A DNA stretch of 64,000 nt from Algihabitans albus (GCF_003572205.1 NZ_QXNY01000005.1:186001-250000), one strand, 5' to 3'; counted from the first letter of the stretch, positions 1 to 8,965 are shown. Notes: generated from the sequence alone by a model not told the origin. A program made the numbers and translations.

Positions 1-40
1 CTTTGGGCGCAGGGCTCTGGGTCGCTTCTAGGTTTGCCAT
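1..40 (-). CDS. 5' end of an unidentified gene cut by the window edge
   Basis: A reading frame opens with ATG (complement of 38-40), 43 bases beyond the end of fliN on the same strand, and runs off the window after 13 codons (MANLEATQSPAPK). An AAGGA and a GGAG lie just upstream, so translation is plausible. In alphaproteobacterial fliFGHN operons the next gene is often flbD or flhA, but 13 residues are too few to identify it. The position after fliN suggests a flagellar gene. Confidence 0.45.
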   Translation of the reverse strand, partial: MANLEATQSPAPK

Positions 41-83
41 GGGCTCCGACGTCCTTCGCTGAGACTTGTCGGTCCGCAGCCGA

Positions 84-437
84 TCAGCTGCGATCCATCT
101 TGATGATCTCGGTCATGGTGACCCCCAACCGGTCTTCGACCACCACGACTTCGCCGCGTGCGACCAAGCGGTTGTTGACGTAGATGTCGATCGCTTCGCC
201 GACCTTGCGGTCGAGCTCCACGACGGCACCGCGGCCAAGCTTCAGGAGCTGGCTGACCTGCATGGTCGACTTGCCCAGCACGGCCGAGACCTGAACCGGA
301 ATGTCGTAAACCGCTTCAAGCTCGCGGGCATTCGTCGGTGGTTTCTCCGCCGGGGCCGGCAAATCGCCGTCTTCCTGCTCCGCGGGGACGGGCTGGTCAT
401 CCAAATCGGACAGTTCGAGAGACTCATCGTCGGCCAT
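84..437 (-). CDS. fliN: Flagellar motor switch protein FliN
   Basis: A C-ring component that forms the lower rim of the rotor switch with FliM and FliG at the cytoplasmic face of the basal body. At 117 residues it has an acidic N-terminal stretch, then the SpoA domain from about residue 40 to the end. The SpoA domain has the family pattern of an early IPVQVSAVLG strand, LLKLGRGAVVELD, and a C-terminal IYVNNRLVARGEVVVV segment. It starts three bases after the fliH stop, so it is the fourth gene of the fliF-fliG-fliH-fliN transcript. Confidence 0.95.
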   Translation of the reverse strand: MADDESLELSDLDDQPVPAEQEDGDLPAPAEKPPTNARELEAVYDIPVQVSAVLGKSTMQVSQLLKLGRGAVVELDRKVGEAIDIYVNNRLVARGEVVVVEDRLGVTMTEIIKMDRS

Positions 438-440
438 GTC

Positions 441-1205
441 TTAGCCCTCCAGGTTTTCGTCCGGCGACACAGCGGTATCGTCGGATGCGTGAGATGATGC
501 CGGGTCATTGCCCAGCGCACGGTCGAGGATCTCGGTAATTGCGGTGGCCGTTCCGGTTGCGTCGCGTTCCGCACCGCCATCGGCCCATTCGACCCGCAGG
601 TCGCCGTGCGGCAACTCCGGTTCGCTCAGCAAGACGAACTTGCCTTCGAACCCACTTTTTCGCGCCAAGTCGCTGAGCCGTTCGTCCAACGCGTCGTAGA
701 GACTATCGGCGACACGAACGACGACACGCGGTTCGTCGCTCAGTCGTGCCAGGCAGTTGCCCAGCAGGGCTTCGATCTCGGTCAGTCCGTGTCGCTGAGC
801 CCAGACAGGGTAGAGCTTGGCGAGGGCGGAGCGAAGGACTGTCAGAGCGAGCGATTCGGCCTCGACGGTCGCCTCGGCCTTTTGATCGATCAGCGTCTGT
901 AGGCGGTGTTCGATCAGTGTTAGTGCGCTCGCGACCTCTTGAGCGCCGGCATCCCGCGCCTCCTCCTGTCCTTTCGCGCGACCCTCCTCGAAGCCGCTCT
1001 TTCGGCCGGCGGCCTCTCCCTCAGCCAGACCGGCCTGATAGCCCTCGGCACGGGCCTCCTCGACGGCAGCTTCCTTGAGTGCGGCGGCAGCGGCGGTATC
1101 GATCGACGGTCCCGACGTCGACTCGGGCGCGGCTCGTCGCGCCGAGGCAGAAGCACTGCCGGCGTCGAAGCTCGTGTCGAAGAGAAACCGCTCGACCACT
1201 GCCAT
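441..1205 (-). CDS. fliH: FliH-type flagellar assembly protein (export ATPase regulator)
   Basis: A peripheral stator protein of the flagellar type III export apparatus, expected to bind the ATPase FliI. The 254-residue protein is very rich in Ala and Glu through residues 40-100 (coiled coil, repeated ExGxxxGxxxG spacing), followed by a FliH/HrpE-like C-terminal domain. Sequence conservation in this family is low. The call rests mainly on its position between fliG and fliN, the glycine-spaced coiled coil and the length. It begins 24 bases after the fliG stop. Confidence 0.8.
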   Translation of the reverse strand: MAVVERFLFDTSFDAGSASASARRAAPESTSGPSIDTAAAAALKEAAVEEARAEGYQAGLAEGEAAGRKSGFEEGRAKGQEEARDAGAQEVASALTLIEHRLQTLIDQKAEATVEAESLALTVLRSALAKLYPVWAQRHGLTEIEALLGNCLARLSDEPRVVVRVADSLYDALDERLSDLARKSGFEGKFVLLSEPELPHGDLRVEWADGGAERDATGTATAITEILDRALGNDPASSHASDDTAVSPDENLEG

Positions 1206-1229
1206 GGCTTTCGTTCCCGGCGCGCTCGT

Positions 1230-2267
1230 CTAGTAGACGAGTTCGTCGTCGCCTTTGCTGTCTGCGATCACGATGTCGCCGCGTGCGGCCATGTCCTTGG
1301 CAAGCTGCACCATGTAGATCTGCGCTTCGTCGACATCGCGCAAACGCACCGGGCCCATGGCCTGCATGTCTTCCTTCATGATCTTCGCCGCGCGCTCGGA
1401 CATGTTGGAAAAGAAGAGATCGCGCAAGCTCTCCGAGGATCCCTTGAGCGCACGAGTCAGCTTGTCCTTGTCGGCCTCGCGCAGCAGTGTCTGGATACCG
1501 CCTCCGTCCAGCTTTCCCAGATCCTCGAAGGTGAACATCAGGGCGCGGATGCGTTCGGCCGCATCGCGGTTGCGTTCTTCCAAAGAGGTCAGGAAGCGGG
1601 ACTCGGTGTTGCGGTCGAGACAGTTGAAGATTTCGGCCATCAGCTCATGACTGTCGCGCCGATTGGTGCGCGCCAGGTTGCTCATGAACTCGTTACGCAA
1701 GGTGCGTTCGACATCTTCGAGAACCTCGCGCTGTACGGCCTCCATGCGCAGCATGCGCATGACGACCTCGAGAGCGAAGGGTTCGGGAAGCAACGCCAGT
1801 ACGCGTGCCGCGTGCTCGGCCTTGATCTTCGACAGAACCACGGCGACGGTTTGCGGGTACTCGTTCTTCAGGTAGTTGGCGAGCACGTTCTCATGAACGT
1901 TGCCCAGCTTGTCCCACATGGTCCGGCCTGCCGGACCACGGATCTCCTCCATGATGTTGTCGACGCGATCCTTGTCGAGCACCTTTAGGAGAAGACGCTC
2001 GGTCGAATCGAAGTTGCCGACGAGCGAACCGGTCGAGGAGATTTGATCGGCGAACTCGACGAAGAGACGTTCAACCACCGGTGCCGAAACGGTCCCCAGG
2101 CTGGCCATGATGCCCGAGAGCTCTTTGATCTCTTCGTCGTCGAGCATCGAAAAGATTCGGGCGGCGTTCTCCTCGCCGATGGCCATCATCAGCAGAGCGG
2201 CCTTCTCCGGCCCCCCAAGAGTACGGTAGTCGTCGCGTGCGCGTAGCGAAGTGCCGGGAGCTGCCAT
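1230..2267 (-). CDS. fliG: Flagellar motor switch protein FliG
   Basis: The rotor protein that couples stator torque to the MS ring. The 345 residues carry the N-terminal FliF-binding domain ([23 protein letters not shown]), the middle domain with the [12 protein letters not shown]-type motif (family EHPQ-like region), and the C-terminal torque domain with the charged helix around [23 protein letters not shown]. Length is typical. Its start lies six bases from the fliF stop, showing tight coupling within fliFGHN. Confidence 0.96.
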   Translation of the reverse strand: MAAPGTSLRARDDYRTLGGPEKAALLMMAIGEENAARIFSMLDDEEIKELSGIMASLGTVSAPVVERLFVEFADQISSTGSLVGNFDSTERLLLKVLDKDRVDNIMEEIRGPAGRTMWDKLGNVHENVLANYLKNEYPQTVAVVLSKIKAEHAARVLALLPEPFALEVVMRMLRMEAVQREVLEDVERTLRNEFMSNLARTNRRDSHELMAEIFNCLDRNTESRFLTSLEERNRDAAERIRALMFTFEDLGKLDGGGIQTLLREADKDKLTRALKGSSESLRDLFFSNMSERAAKIMKEDMQAMGPVRLRDVDEAQIYMVQLAKDMAARGDIVIADSKGDDELVY

Positions 2268-2273
2268 GTTCTA

Positions 2274-4043
2274 TCAGGCCTCCTGATAGAGCCAGGTGCG
2301 AATGATCGCGACGGCTTCCTCGGGGTGTTTCTCGACGATTTCGCCGATCTTGCGAACCGACGAGGCGCGTACGCGGCCGTCGACACGGTTTATGTCGATC
2401 AGCTGCTCGAGTTCGGCGCCGTTCTCGTCTGCATCGGGCATCGACAGCCCGGTCTCGCGAGCGACCGCAACGTTACCGCCGGCCCCGCTGCCACCCGCGC
2501 CGCTGAGCATGGAGCGGGCCTGGCCGTCGCCGGCCAGCATCATGCCGCCGCCCGAACCGGCGCCCGCGAGCGCGGGCAAGTTGCCACCTTGTCCCGCCAG
2601 CTCTCCGGCGAGGATACCGCCGGCGTCGCCGGCCATTGCCGGACCGCGCTCGAGCAGGCGGCCGACCATCGGCTTGACTACAAGCAGAAGAACCAGGACG
2701 GCAACGACCCCCAGCACGATCAGCTCCGCCACGCGCAGCAAGTCCTGCTGGTCGATGCCGAGGAAGCTGTCGGCCATCGTCCCGCCGAGTTCGTTGGGAA
2801 CCATATCCGCGAAGGGCAGGTTCGCGATCTCGACCGTATCGCCGCGATTGGCGTCGTAGCCGACGGCCGAGCGGGCGAGGGCGCTCAACTGCTCCAGTTT
2901 TTCGGGACTGTAAGGCTCGAAGGTGACTTCGCCTTCGGGGCCGACCACAGATTGACCATTGACCAGGACCGCGACCGAAAGGCGCCGGATCTGTCCGGTC
3001 TCCCGCACATGAGTCTTAACGACCCGGCTGATCTCGTAGTTGACCGTCTCTTCCGTTCGCTGGCTCTGGCTGTTCGCGGTGCCCAGCGCGCCCGGATTCT
3101 GCAGTCCGGCGTCGGGGAGATTGTTGCCGACGGTCACGGCTGCGTCGCCGGGCTCCGTATCCTGCGACGACTCCTCGATGGTCTGAGTCGAGCGGACGAC
3201 CTGGCTATCGGGATCGTAGATCTCGCTGTTCTCGGTCACTCGGTCGAAATCGAGTTCGACCGAGACCTCGGCGCGAACGTTGCCGGGCCCGACTGAACGC
3301 TCAAGCAAGGACTCTACCGCGTTGGCGAGGCGGTTTTCGATGTTGATCCGCATCTCCTCGGCTGTCGTCGCCAGCTGATCGTCACCGTCTCCGTCGCTGC
3401 GTCGCGCCAGAAGGTTGCCTTCGTCATCGACGATCGAAACCGCGCCGGACGTCATCTGAGGAACGGCCGATGAAACGAGTTGCTGTATGGCGCGGATCTG
3501 CTGCGCCGAAAGACCGCGGTTTCCGGATAGACTGACGACGATGGAGGCCGACGGCTGGCGTCGCTCGCGGCTGAAGATCTCCCGCTCGGGCAGGACGAGG
3601 TGGACTCGCGCGCTATTGACGCTCGAGATCGACGAAATCGAGCGGGCCAGTTCGCCTTCCATCGCTCGCTTATGGCGAAGATTCTGTTCGAAGCTGGTGG
3701 TTCCGAAGCCCTCAGCGCCGTCAAACAGCTCGTAGCCGATCGATCCTCCGGTTCCCAAGCCCTGCTCGGCCATCGAGAGACGAAGCCGGGCGACCTGATC
3801 TTCCGGGACCAGCACGCGGCTGCCGTCCCGCGACAGTTGATAGTCCACCCCCATCGATTCCAGGGTGTTGACGATCTGGGCGCTATCGGCTTGTTCGAGT
3901 TCGCCATAGAGAAGCGCCATCTCCGACTGAGATAGACGGCCTGTGAAATACACAAAAAAGGCGAGAATCGCGGCTGCGACGCCAGCCATGATGGCAAGGC
4001 GGGCCGGACCCAGACTTCGCATGGTTTCTAAGAAGGCGTTCAC
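2274..4043 (-). CDS. fliF: Flagellar MS-ring protein FliF
   Basis: Builds the MS ring, the inner-membrane platform of the basal body. A first membrane helix lies near residues 14-35, followed by the YscJ-like ring-building domains (YGELEQADSAQIVNTL; NSARVHLVLPEREIFSRE), a second helix (about 425-450), a Gly/Ala-rich cytoplasmic linker and the C-terminal FliG-binding segment (VRKIGEIVEKHPEEAVAIIRTWL). I place the start at the GTG of VNAFLETMRSLGPARL, matching the usual family N-terminus; a GTG three codons earlier (4052) and an ATG at 4136 are alternatives. It is the first gene of fliFGHN. Confidence 0.95.
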   Translation of the reverse strand: MNAFLETMRSLGPARLAIMAGVAAAILAFFVYFTGRLSQSEMALLYGELEQADSAQIVNTLESMGVDYQLSRDGSRVLVPEDQVARLRLSMAEQGLGTGGSIGYELFDGAEGFGTTSFEQNLRHKRAMEGELARSISSISSVNSARVHLVLPEREIFSRERRQPSASIVVSLSGNRGLSAQQIRAIQQLVSSAVPQMTSGAVSIVDDEGNLLARRSDGDGDDQLATTAEEMRINIENRLANAVESLLERSVGPGNVRAEVSVELDFDRVTENSEIYDPDSQVVRSTQTIEESSQDTEPGDAAVTVGNNLPDAGLQNPGALGTANSQSQRTEETVNYEISRVVKTHVRETGQIRRLSVAVLVNGQSVVGPEGEVTFEPYSPEKLEQLSALARSAVGYDANRGDTVEIANLPFADMVPNELGGTMADSFLGIDQQDLLRVAELIVLGVVAVLVLLLVVKPMVGRLLERGPAMAGDAGGILAGELAGQGGNLPALAGAGSGGGMMLAGDGQARSMLSGAGGSGAGGNVAVARETGLSMPDADENGAELEQLIDINRVDGRVRASSVRKIGEIVEKHPEEAVAIIRTWLYQEA

Positions 4044-4153
4044 GGGCGTCACCGTCCTGGTCGCTCTATGGTCGAGCCGGTCGGGTGCACCATCTTCCTG
4101 CTTAGCAGGCAGCCCGCGTCCCAGCCGATGACGCAACGCTAGAAGCTGGCAGG

Positions 4154-4168
4154 TTTATGCGTCGTTAA
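4154..4168 (-). promoter_or_regulatory. CtrA-like box upstream of fliF
   Basis: Read on the minus strand this is TTAA-N7-TAAA, one mismatch from the CtrA consensus TTAA-N7-TTAA, about 110 bases upstream of fliF. Immediately further upstream on the same strand is GGCAAGTTTTTCC (about 4173-4188), resembling the CGGCAAG elements before the sigma-54 operons. No -24/-12 promoter is visible here. A CtrA-activated, FlbD-repressed early promoter, as known for Caulobacter fliF, is the inference. Confidence 0.5.
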
Positions 4169-4292
4169 TGCCGGGGGAAAAACTTGCCTATCCGAAGATC
4201 AAAGCGGGCAAATTTTACCGGAGCCGATCTTCGGCTCAATTCGGATTCGCCGAGCGGATGTGCCGTCTTCCGATCTTGCCGTCTCGCTGACC

Positions 4293-4625
4293 CTACTCCG
4301 CGGCCTGGAAACTGAAGTCGTCGGGGCCGCCGCCGTCATCGCCTTCTTCGGGCTGGCGGTAGTCTTGGAGACGCGTGGTCCGCAGACCACGAACGCCATG
4401 GCGCTCGATCAAACGCTGCCAGGATATGAATTCCTCAACCGAAAGTTTGTAGCGCTCGCAAGCTTCCTCCAGACTCAGAAGGCCTGCCCGAACGCCCGCA
4501 ACGACTTCCGCTTTGCGACGGATCACCCAGCGTTTCGTATTCGGAGACGGAAGGTCGTTGAGCGTCATCGGCTGCCCGTTAGGGCCGATGGCAACACCCG
4601 GCCTACCTGGACGGTCGTTCGACAT
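4293..4625 (-). CDS. sciP: CtrA inhibitor SciP (DUF1153 helix-turn-helix protein)
   Basis: A small DNA-binding protein that in Caulobacter binds CtrA-controlled promoters and prevents transcription by CtrA, timing flagellar and cell-cycle genes. The 110 residues show the family core almost unchanged: a GPNGQPMTLNDLPSPNTKRWV stretch, RRKAEVVAGVRAGLLSLEEACERY and the helix-turn-helix LSVEEFISWQ. The tail after residue 90 is acidic and low in complexity. It sits between flgE and fliF as a single gene with a CtrA-like box in its own upstream region. Confidence 0.94.
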   Translation of the reverse strand: MSNDRPGRPGVAIGPNGQPMTLNDLPSPNTKRWVIRRKAEVVAGVRAGLLSLEEACERYKLSVEEFISWQRLIERHGVRGLRTTRLQDYRQPEEGDDGGGPDDFSFQAAE

Positions 4626-4686
4626 ACTGTGACAATCCTCGCGCTCGCAACGTCTCTTGAGGTCTGGTCAGCCTACGCTTGGCGCT

Positions 4687-4701
4687 TTAAAAAAGACCTA
4701 A
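4687..4701 (-). promoter_or_regulatory. CtrA-like box upstream of sciP
   Basis: The minus-strand reading is TTAG-N7-TTAA, one mismatch from the CtrA consensus, 62 bases upstream of the sciP start in an AT-rich stretch (4686-4725) that contrasts with its GC-rich surroundings. A further TTAA lies at 4711-4714 with unsuitable spacing. CtrA control of sciP is known in Caulobacter; here it is inferred from the site alone. Confidence 0.45.
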
Positions 4702-4876
4702 GTCAAATAGTTAAGCTAAATGCCCTTTGTTCTCTTTTTCCGGGAAGAGGCGGCTGTCAGCTAGCGCTGCAACCAAGGCATTTATCCCTTTGGAGAAACC
4801 ACAACCGGCCCGATCGGGGAGCTGAGCGCGTCCGCGACCGGGCCGGCGGGGACCCCGGGTCAAGCCCGGAAGACCG

Positions 4877-4902
4877 CGGCGACGGCAGTCTTGCCGCCGC
4901 CG
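4877..4902 (-). terminator. Possible hairpin after flgE
   Basis: CGGCGACGGCA and TGCCGCCGCCG can pair (two 5-bp helices around one A-C mismatch) with a GTCT loop, 22 bases beyond the flgE stop. No clear T-run follows on the minus strand, so it may slow decay of the flgE mRNA rather than terminate transcription. Confidence 0.35.
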
Positions 4903-4923
4903 CCAAACAGGGCGGTTTCAGAT

Positions 4924-6201
4924 TTAGCGACGGATCCGGATCAGCTCCTCCAGCATCTCGTCGGCCGTGGTAATGACCTTCGTGCCGGCCGAGTAGGCCC
5001 GTTGGGTGATGATCATGTCGGTAAACTCGTTGGCGAGGTCGACCGTCGAGGACTCCAGGGCGCTGGCGGCGACCCGGCCGGCTCCGCCGGAGTTGGCCGT
5101 TGCCAGGACCAGTTCGCCGGAACGGTCGGTCTGCTGGTAGGCGTTGCCGTCGCGTGCCTCCATACCGTTGACGTTCGCGAACATGGCGATCGGCAACTGA
5201 TAGATTTCCTGGCGGTCGCCGTTGTCGAACAGAGCGGTCACCACCCCGTCTTCACTGATCGCCACACCGCTGAACTCACCGAAGCGGACGCCGTCCTGAT
5301 CGATGTTTCGCAGGAAGAAGTCGCCGCCGAACTGCACGATGCCGTTGTTTTGGCCCGCCGTGCCGCCGTCAATGGCGATGTTCGAGTTGTCGGCGCCGCT
5401 GACGAAGCCGGTAATGGCGATGTTCGGCAGGGTGATCGTCGCCGGCGAGCCGTTGCCTGCGAAGGTGATGTTGCCGACGTAAGCGGTCAGCGCGGTCATG
5501 CCGGCGGCCGTGAGGCTGTCGGTCGTGGTGCCGGACTGAAGCATCCCGGTGATCGAGACGTCCCAGTCGTTCGCCACGGTCTTTTCGAACTCAAGCGTCA
5601 GATCATGGGCGTTGCCCAGGGAATCGTAAATCTGGACCGTGACGTCGTGCGTGTCGCCCGCAACTGCGTTCGACGGCAGGTTCATGTCGAGTTCGATGTT
5701 CTGTGTAGCTCTGGCGGCACCCGACAGGTTGCCGATATTGACCGTCTCCACGCTTGAGAGCACCGAGGTGTTGCCGATTGGAGTGCCGTTCGCGTCCAGC
5801 GGCCAGCCTTGCAGGTAGTAACCGGCGGCATTCCTCAGGTTGCCCTCGGCGTCCGGGCGGAAGTTGCCTGCGCGGGTGAAAAGGACTTCGTTGCCGGGGC
5901 CGGGATTTGCGGCCTCGTTCACGACGAAGAAACCTCTGCCTGCGATCGCCAGGTCCGTCGTATTGGCGGACCCCTGCAGCAGGCCCTGTCGATCGACGTT
6001 CGACATCGGCATCGAGCGTACGCCACCCGGCGTGAACTGACTGCGGGTTGCGCTCTCGGTGACCAGTGTGGCGAAGGCTGCACTCGTGCCCTTGTAGCCG
6101 ACCGTGTTCACGTTAGAGATGTTGTCAGAGATCATGCCGAGGGCGTTCGACTGGGCTGAAAGAGCCGAGACTCCCGAAAACATGGCGCCGTAGATGCTCA
6201 T
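4924..6201 (-). CDS. flgE: Flagellar hook protein FlgE
   Basis: Polymerises into the universal-joint hook outside the cell. The 425 residues open with the rod/hook N-terminal motif (SIYGAMFSGVSALSAQSNALG, then ISDNISNVNTVGYKG), have central hook domains with the GRGFFVVNE and FTRAGNF strands, and close with the conserved C-terminal helix around VDLANEFTDMIITQRAYSAGTKVI. The length fits alphaproteobacterial hooks. It is the last gene of the fliK-flgD-flgE series, 44 bases after flgD. Confidence 0.95.
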   Translation of the reverse strand: MSIYGAMFSGVSALSAQSNALGMISDNISNVNTVGYKGTSAAFATLVTESATRSQFTPGGVRSMPMSNVDRQGLLQGSANTTDLAIAGRGFFVVNEAANPGPGNEVLFTRAGNFRPDAEGNLRNAAGYYLQGWPLDANGTPIGNTSVLSSVETVNIGNLSGAARATQNIELDMNLPSNAVAGDTHDVTVQIYDSLGNAHDLTLEFEKTVANDWDVSITGMLQSGTTTDSLTAAGMTALTAYVGNITFAGNGSPATITLPNIAITGFVSGADNSNIAIDGGTAGQNNGIVQFGGDFFLRNIDQDGVRFGEFSGVAISEDGVVTALFDNGDRQEIYQLPIAMFANVNGMEARDGNAYQQTDRSGELVLATANSGGAGRVAASALESSTVDLANEFTDMIITQRAYSAGTKVITTADEMLEELIRIRR

Positions 6202-6245
6202 TTGCTGGAGCTCCTTGTGATCGTCCTGTTGATCCTTCTTTCGGA

Positions 6246-6956
6246 TCAGTTGGCGGTTTCAGTCGAGCCTTCTTCAGGCTGCTGGCGAATGGCGATGACG
6301 TCTTCCAGCGGAATGTCGATGCCGCCGATATCCAGGAATGTCCTGCCGTTGTTCGTGCTGACGGCCTGGACCACGGCTTCCGTCCGACCGGCCGTTCCGA
6401 TCGGTTCGTCGTTGCTGCCGACCGCTTCCACTTCGATGGCGTAGATGCCCGGTGGAACTGCGATGCCGTTCTCGTCGCGGCCATCCCAGTTGAGTTCATG
6501 GGCACCGGCGGCCGTCTTGCCGATCAGTTCGCGCACCACCTCGCCGGAATCGTCGAAAATCTTGATGGTGGTTTCGGAGGCGTCGCGGGCCAGGCCGTAG
6601 CTCATGACCGACATGTCGTCCGGACCGCCGTCCCCAACGACCACGAACTCGCCGAACATCTCCACTTCCTTGCCGATGAAACCGACGGCCTGGGCCGTGG
6701 TGTTGAAGCTGTTTTGCGCGAGCAGCTCTTCCAGCTTCTCGTTCTGGGCAATGCCCTGCTCCACGTTGGTGAAGTGCACCAGCTGCTCGGTGAACTGAGT
6801 AGAGTCCATTGGCGACAGAGGGTCCTGATACTGCAGCTGCGTGGTCAGCAAGGTCAGGAAGTCGTCAAAAGTCTCGCCGAGGGAGTCCTTGCTGGCGGCT
6901 GCATCGCCGCCGCCGGTTCCCGGCACTCCCAGGGCATTCGAAATTTCGTTCATCAT
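6246..6956 (-). CDS. flgD: Flagellar hook capping protein FlgD
   Basis: Caps the growing hook and supports FlgE assembly. The N-terminal FlgD motif (DFLTLLTTQLQYQDPLSPMDSTQFTEQLVHF) lies at about residues 32-62, and the FlgD Ig-like/FLG domain follows with GAHELNWDGRDENGIAVPPGIYAI. Length of 236 residues is normal. It lies six bases after fliK and upstream of flgE, the usual hook-gene order. Confidence 0.95.
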   Translation of the reverse strand: MMNEISNALGVPGTGGGDAAASKDSLGETFDDFLTLLTTQLQYQDPLSPMDSTQFTEQLVHFTNVEQGIAQNEKLEELLAQNSFNTTAQAVGFIGKEVEMFGEFVVVGDGGPDDMSVMSYGLARDASETTIKIFDDSGEVVRELIGKTAAGAHELNWDGRDENGIAVPPGIYAIEVEAVGSNDEPIGTAGRTEAVVQAVSTNNGRTFLDIGGIDIPLEDVIAIRQQPEEGSTETAN

Positions 6957-6962
6957 CCGCTC

Positions 6963-8465
6963 CTAGATCCGGAGGTCGACACGGCCGTCGGAGGTCGTGC
7001 GCGTCTGCAGCGTTTGATCCGTCTGCGACGGCACCTCGCTCATCTGCTGTGCCGGGTTCGCCGCAGCATCGTCACGTCCGGAGCCCTGCGTGCCGTCACC
7101 GGCTCCATCATCCGCAAAGCTCTGCCCCTGACCGCCCGTCTGCATCTCGAAGCTCAGGTTGGTTTGCCCGGGCTTGAAGCCAGCGTCCTGAAGCGCGCGC
7201 TCCAGGCTGCGTGCATCACGCTGCAGCAAGTCGAAAGTTTCCGGTCGTTCGACCGAGACGACTGCGCGGACACCGCCATCCGTCTGGAATTCCAGCTTTA
7301 CGTCGACCCGCCCCAGTTCAGCGGGATTCAGCTTGATCTGAATGCGATCCTCACCGGCGGCGGCGGCTTTCTGGATCCTTACGGACACCTGGTCCACAGC
7401 AGGCTGCGGAACACGTGCGGCGTTGGGCACCGGTTTCGCGGCGTTCGGCGTCTCCGTTTTCACGGCCGCACCGGTTCCGGCGCTTCCGGGGAGGGCCTCA
7501 GCGCCGGCGGACGCGCTCGACAGCGCGTTGATCTGGCCGGCACCGCCAGCGGCGGGTGCGCCAGTACGGGTATTCGTTTGGGTTCGCTCTGCGACCTGCG
7601 CGACCAGCGGCAGGCTCTGTACCTGCTGAGCCTGGTTCGCCTGACCCGGCTGCGTCGGGAGAGCGTTCGCCGCGCTGGGCGACTGGTGGCCTGGTGCCTG
7701 GGTTGTCTGCCCCTTCTCGGCAGTCTTACCTTGAGCCATTGCCTCCAGGCCCGCCATCGTCGTGTTGCCCTGTCCGGGTGCAGCCTGCTCTTTGCCGTGA
7801 GCAGAGGCGCGTGCCATCTGGGCGAAGTCGGGACGCTGGCTCGCTTGCTCCGACTCTGTCTTCGCCCCGGCACCTTCGACTTTGGCCTGACCTTGGGTCG
7901 CCGCCTGAGAGGTGGCCGGAGAGTTCGCCTCGCTCTGGGCCGCGATCGCCGCTTGAGACGCGCCGGCAGCCAGAGCTGTCCGCGGTCGAGAGTCGACAGC
8001 TGCCGCTTCGACCGAGGCTTTTGCGGCCTGGGAGTCACGCCCGGCCTGCGCAGAGTCACGGCTGGGTGCGGTCTCGCTGCCCGTCGGCCTGGCTGCTTCC
8101 GCCCTTTGCGGATCCGCCTTGTTCGCGGAACGGCCGACGTCCTGTCTCGCTTCGGCTACCTGCAGAGGCGCGGCTTGCGGTTCGGGCGTCTCGGGTCTCG
8201 ATGCAGTGCTCGAAGTGTCATACTCCTCGGACCTCGGTCTGTCGTCTCGTGACGCTTCGCGCGGTTCCGGTTCGGTCGCAGCGACATCTTCCTTTTCGTC
8301 GCGACTCACCAGCATCGAGAGGAAATCGCTTTCTCCCGTGCCGAAGGCCAGCATCTTGGACGCGGTGTTCTTGGCAACGGCGGCAACGCCATGGGCACTA
8401 TCCGCCGACCGACCGGGGTTGGGAGTGACAGCCTGAGTCTGCATGATGTCTTGCGATCCGAGCAA
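6963..8465 (-). CDS. fliK: Flagellar hook-length control protein FliK
   Basis: The secreted ruler that stops hook growth and switches export specificity. The first about 340 of 500 residues are low-complexity and rich in Ala, Gln, Ser and Glu, as expected for the extended ruler part. The conserved C-terminal switch domain (Flg_hook) follows with IQIKLNPAELGRVDVKLEF, VSVERPETFDLLQRD and LERALQDAGF. An in-frame ATG at codon 8 (MQTQ) is an alternative start. It precedes flgD and flgE in the same direction. Confidence 0.92.
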   Translation of the reverse strand: MLGSQDIMQTQAVTPNPGRSADSAHGVAAVAKNTASKMLAFGTGESDFLSMLVSRDEKEDVAATEPEPREASRDDRPRSEEYDTSSTASRPETPEPQAAPLQVAEARQDVGRSANKADPQRAEAARPTGSETAPSRDSAQAGRDSQAAKASVEAAAVDSRPRTALAAGASQAAIAAQSEANSPATSQAATQGQAKVEGAGAKTESEQASQRPDFAQMARASAHGKEQAAPGQGNTTMAGLEAMAQGKTAEKGQTTQAPGHQSPSAANALPTQPGQANQAQQVQSLPLVAQVAERTQTNTRTGAPAAGGAGQINALSSASAGAEALPGSAGTGAAVKTETPNAAKPVPNAARVPQPAVDQVSVRIQKAAAAGEDRIQIKLNPAELGRVDVKLEFQTDGGVRAVVSVERPETFDLLQRDARSLERALQDAGFKPGQTNLSFEMQTGGQGQSFADDGAGDGTQGSGRDDAAANPAQQMSEVPSQTDQTLQTRTTSDGRVDLRI

Positions 8466-8498
8466 AGTGTCTTCGAGAGAGAAGTTTGGCGTAAGGCG

Positions 8499-8906
8499 TT
8501 AGGAGGCGACCGCAATCGGCTCTGCCGCATCCTGAACGTGGGTCATACGATCGAGTTCGACCCAGGAGTCTCGCAGCGGCGTCAGTAGCCCGATCGCTTC
8601 GTCGGCGATCGTCGGATCGTTCTCGAAGTTGATCCGATGCAGTCGCTGCAGGATAAAGCCGTAGATGCTGCCGAGATTCTCGGCGACCTTGCCGCCACGA
8701 TCATTGTCGAGGCAGAGATAAAGAGCGCCGACCAGCTCATGCGCCGTGGATACGGCGTTGCAGCGGCTCTCGATATCGCTCCAGGCAATGGCCTGTTTGG
8801 CATCTTGTAGCGCGGCGATCGCCTCGTCATAGAGCGTTGCAACCATGCGGTTGGGGCTCATCTCGAGAAGATCGTTCGTGCGGATCCAGGTGGCGAGCTT
8901 TGCCAT
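8499..8906 (-). CDS. fliS: Flagellar export chaperone FliS, copy 1
   Basis: A cytoplasmic chaperone that binds the flagellin C-terminus and prevents premature polymerisation. The 135 residues show the FliS pattern MSPNRMVATLYDEAIAALQDA, a central helix with NDRGGKVAENLGSIYGFILQRL, and a final LLTPLRDSW. It lies directly after flagellin 1, and GGAGG sits nine bases before the ATG. A second fliS is at 10757-11236 after fliD, so each may serve a different filament protein. Confidence 0.88.
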   Translation of the reverse strand: MAKLATWIRTNDLLEMSPNRMVATLYDEAIAALQDAKQAIAWSDIESRCNAVSTAHELVGALYLCLDNDRGGKVAENLGSIYGFILQRLHRINFENDPTIADEAIGLLTPLRDSWVELDRMTHVQDAAEPIAVAS

Positions 8907-8938
8907 CTTTCAAGTCCTCCGTTTTTCGCCCCGCGCCG

Positions 8939-8965
8939 GGGTGGCGGAACCCTTTTCCGCCACCC
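8939..8965 (-). other. Strong intercistronic hairpin between flagellin 1 and fliS
   Basis: An 11-bp perfect inverted repeat (GGGTGGCGGAA with TTCCGCCACCC, loop of five) lies 30 bases beyond the flagellin stop and ends 33 bases before the fliS start. No T-run follows on the minus strand. It could attenuate read-through or shield the flagellin transcript from 3' decay, giving far more flagellin than FliS. Confidence 0.6.

Noticed and set aside
939-1988. Long plus-strand frame opposite fliG and fliH
   Set aside because: It lies antisense to two well-conserved genes, has no family motif and shows the Arg/His-rich composition of a GC-driven shadow frame. The same holds for 6498-8252 (opposite fliK), 11396-13690 (opposite fliD) and 46323-47804 (opposite flgI).
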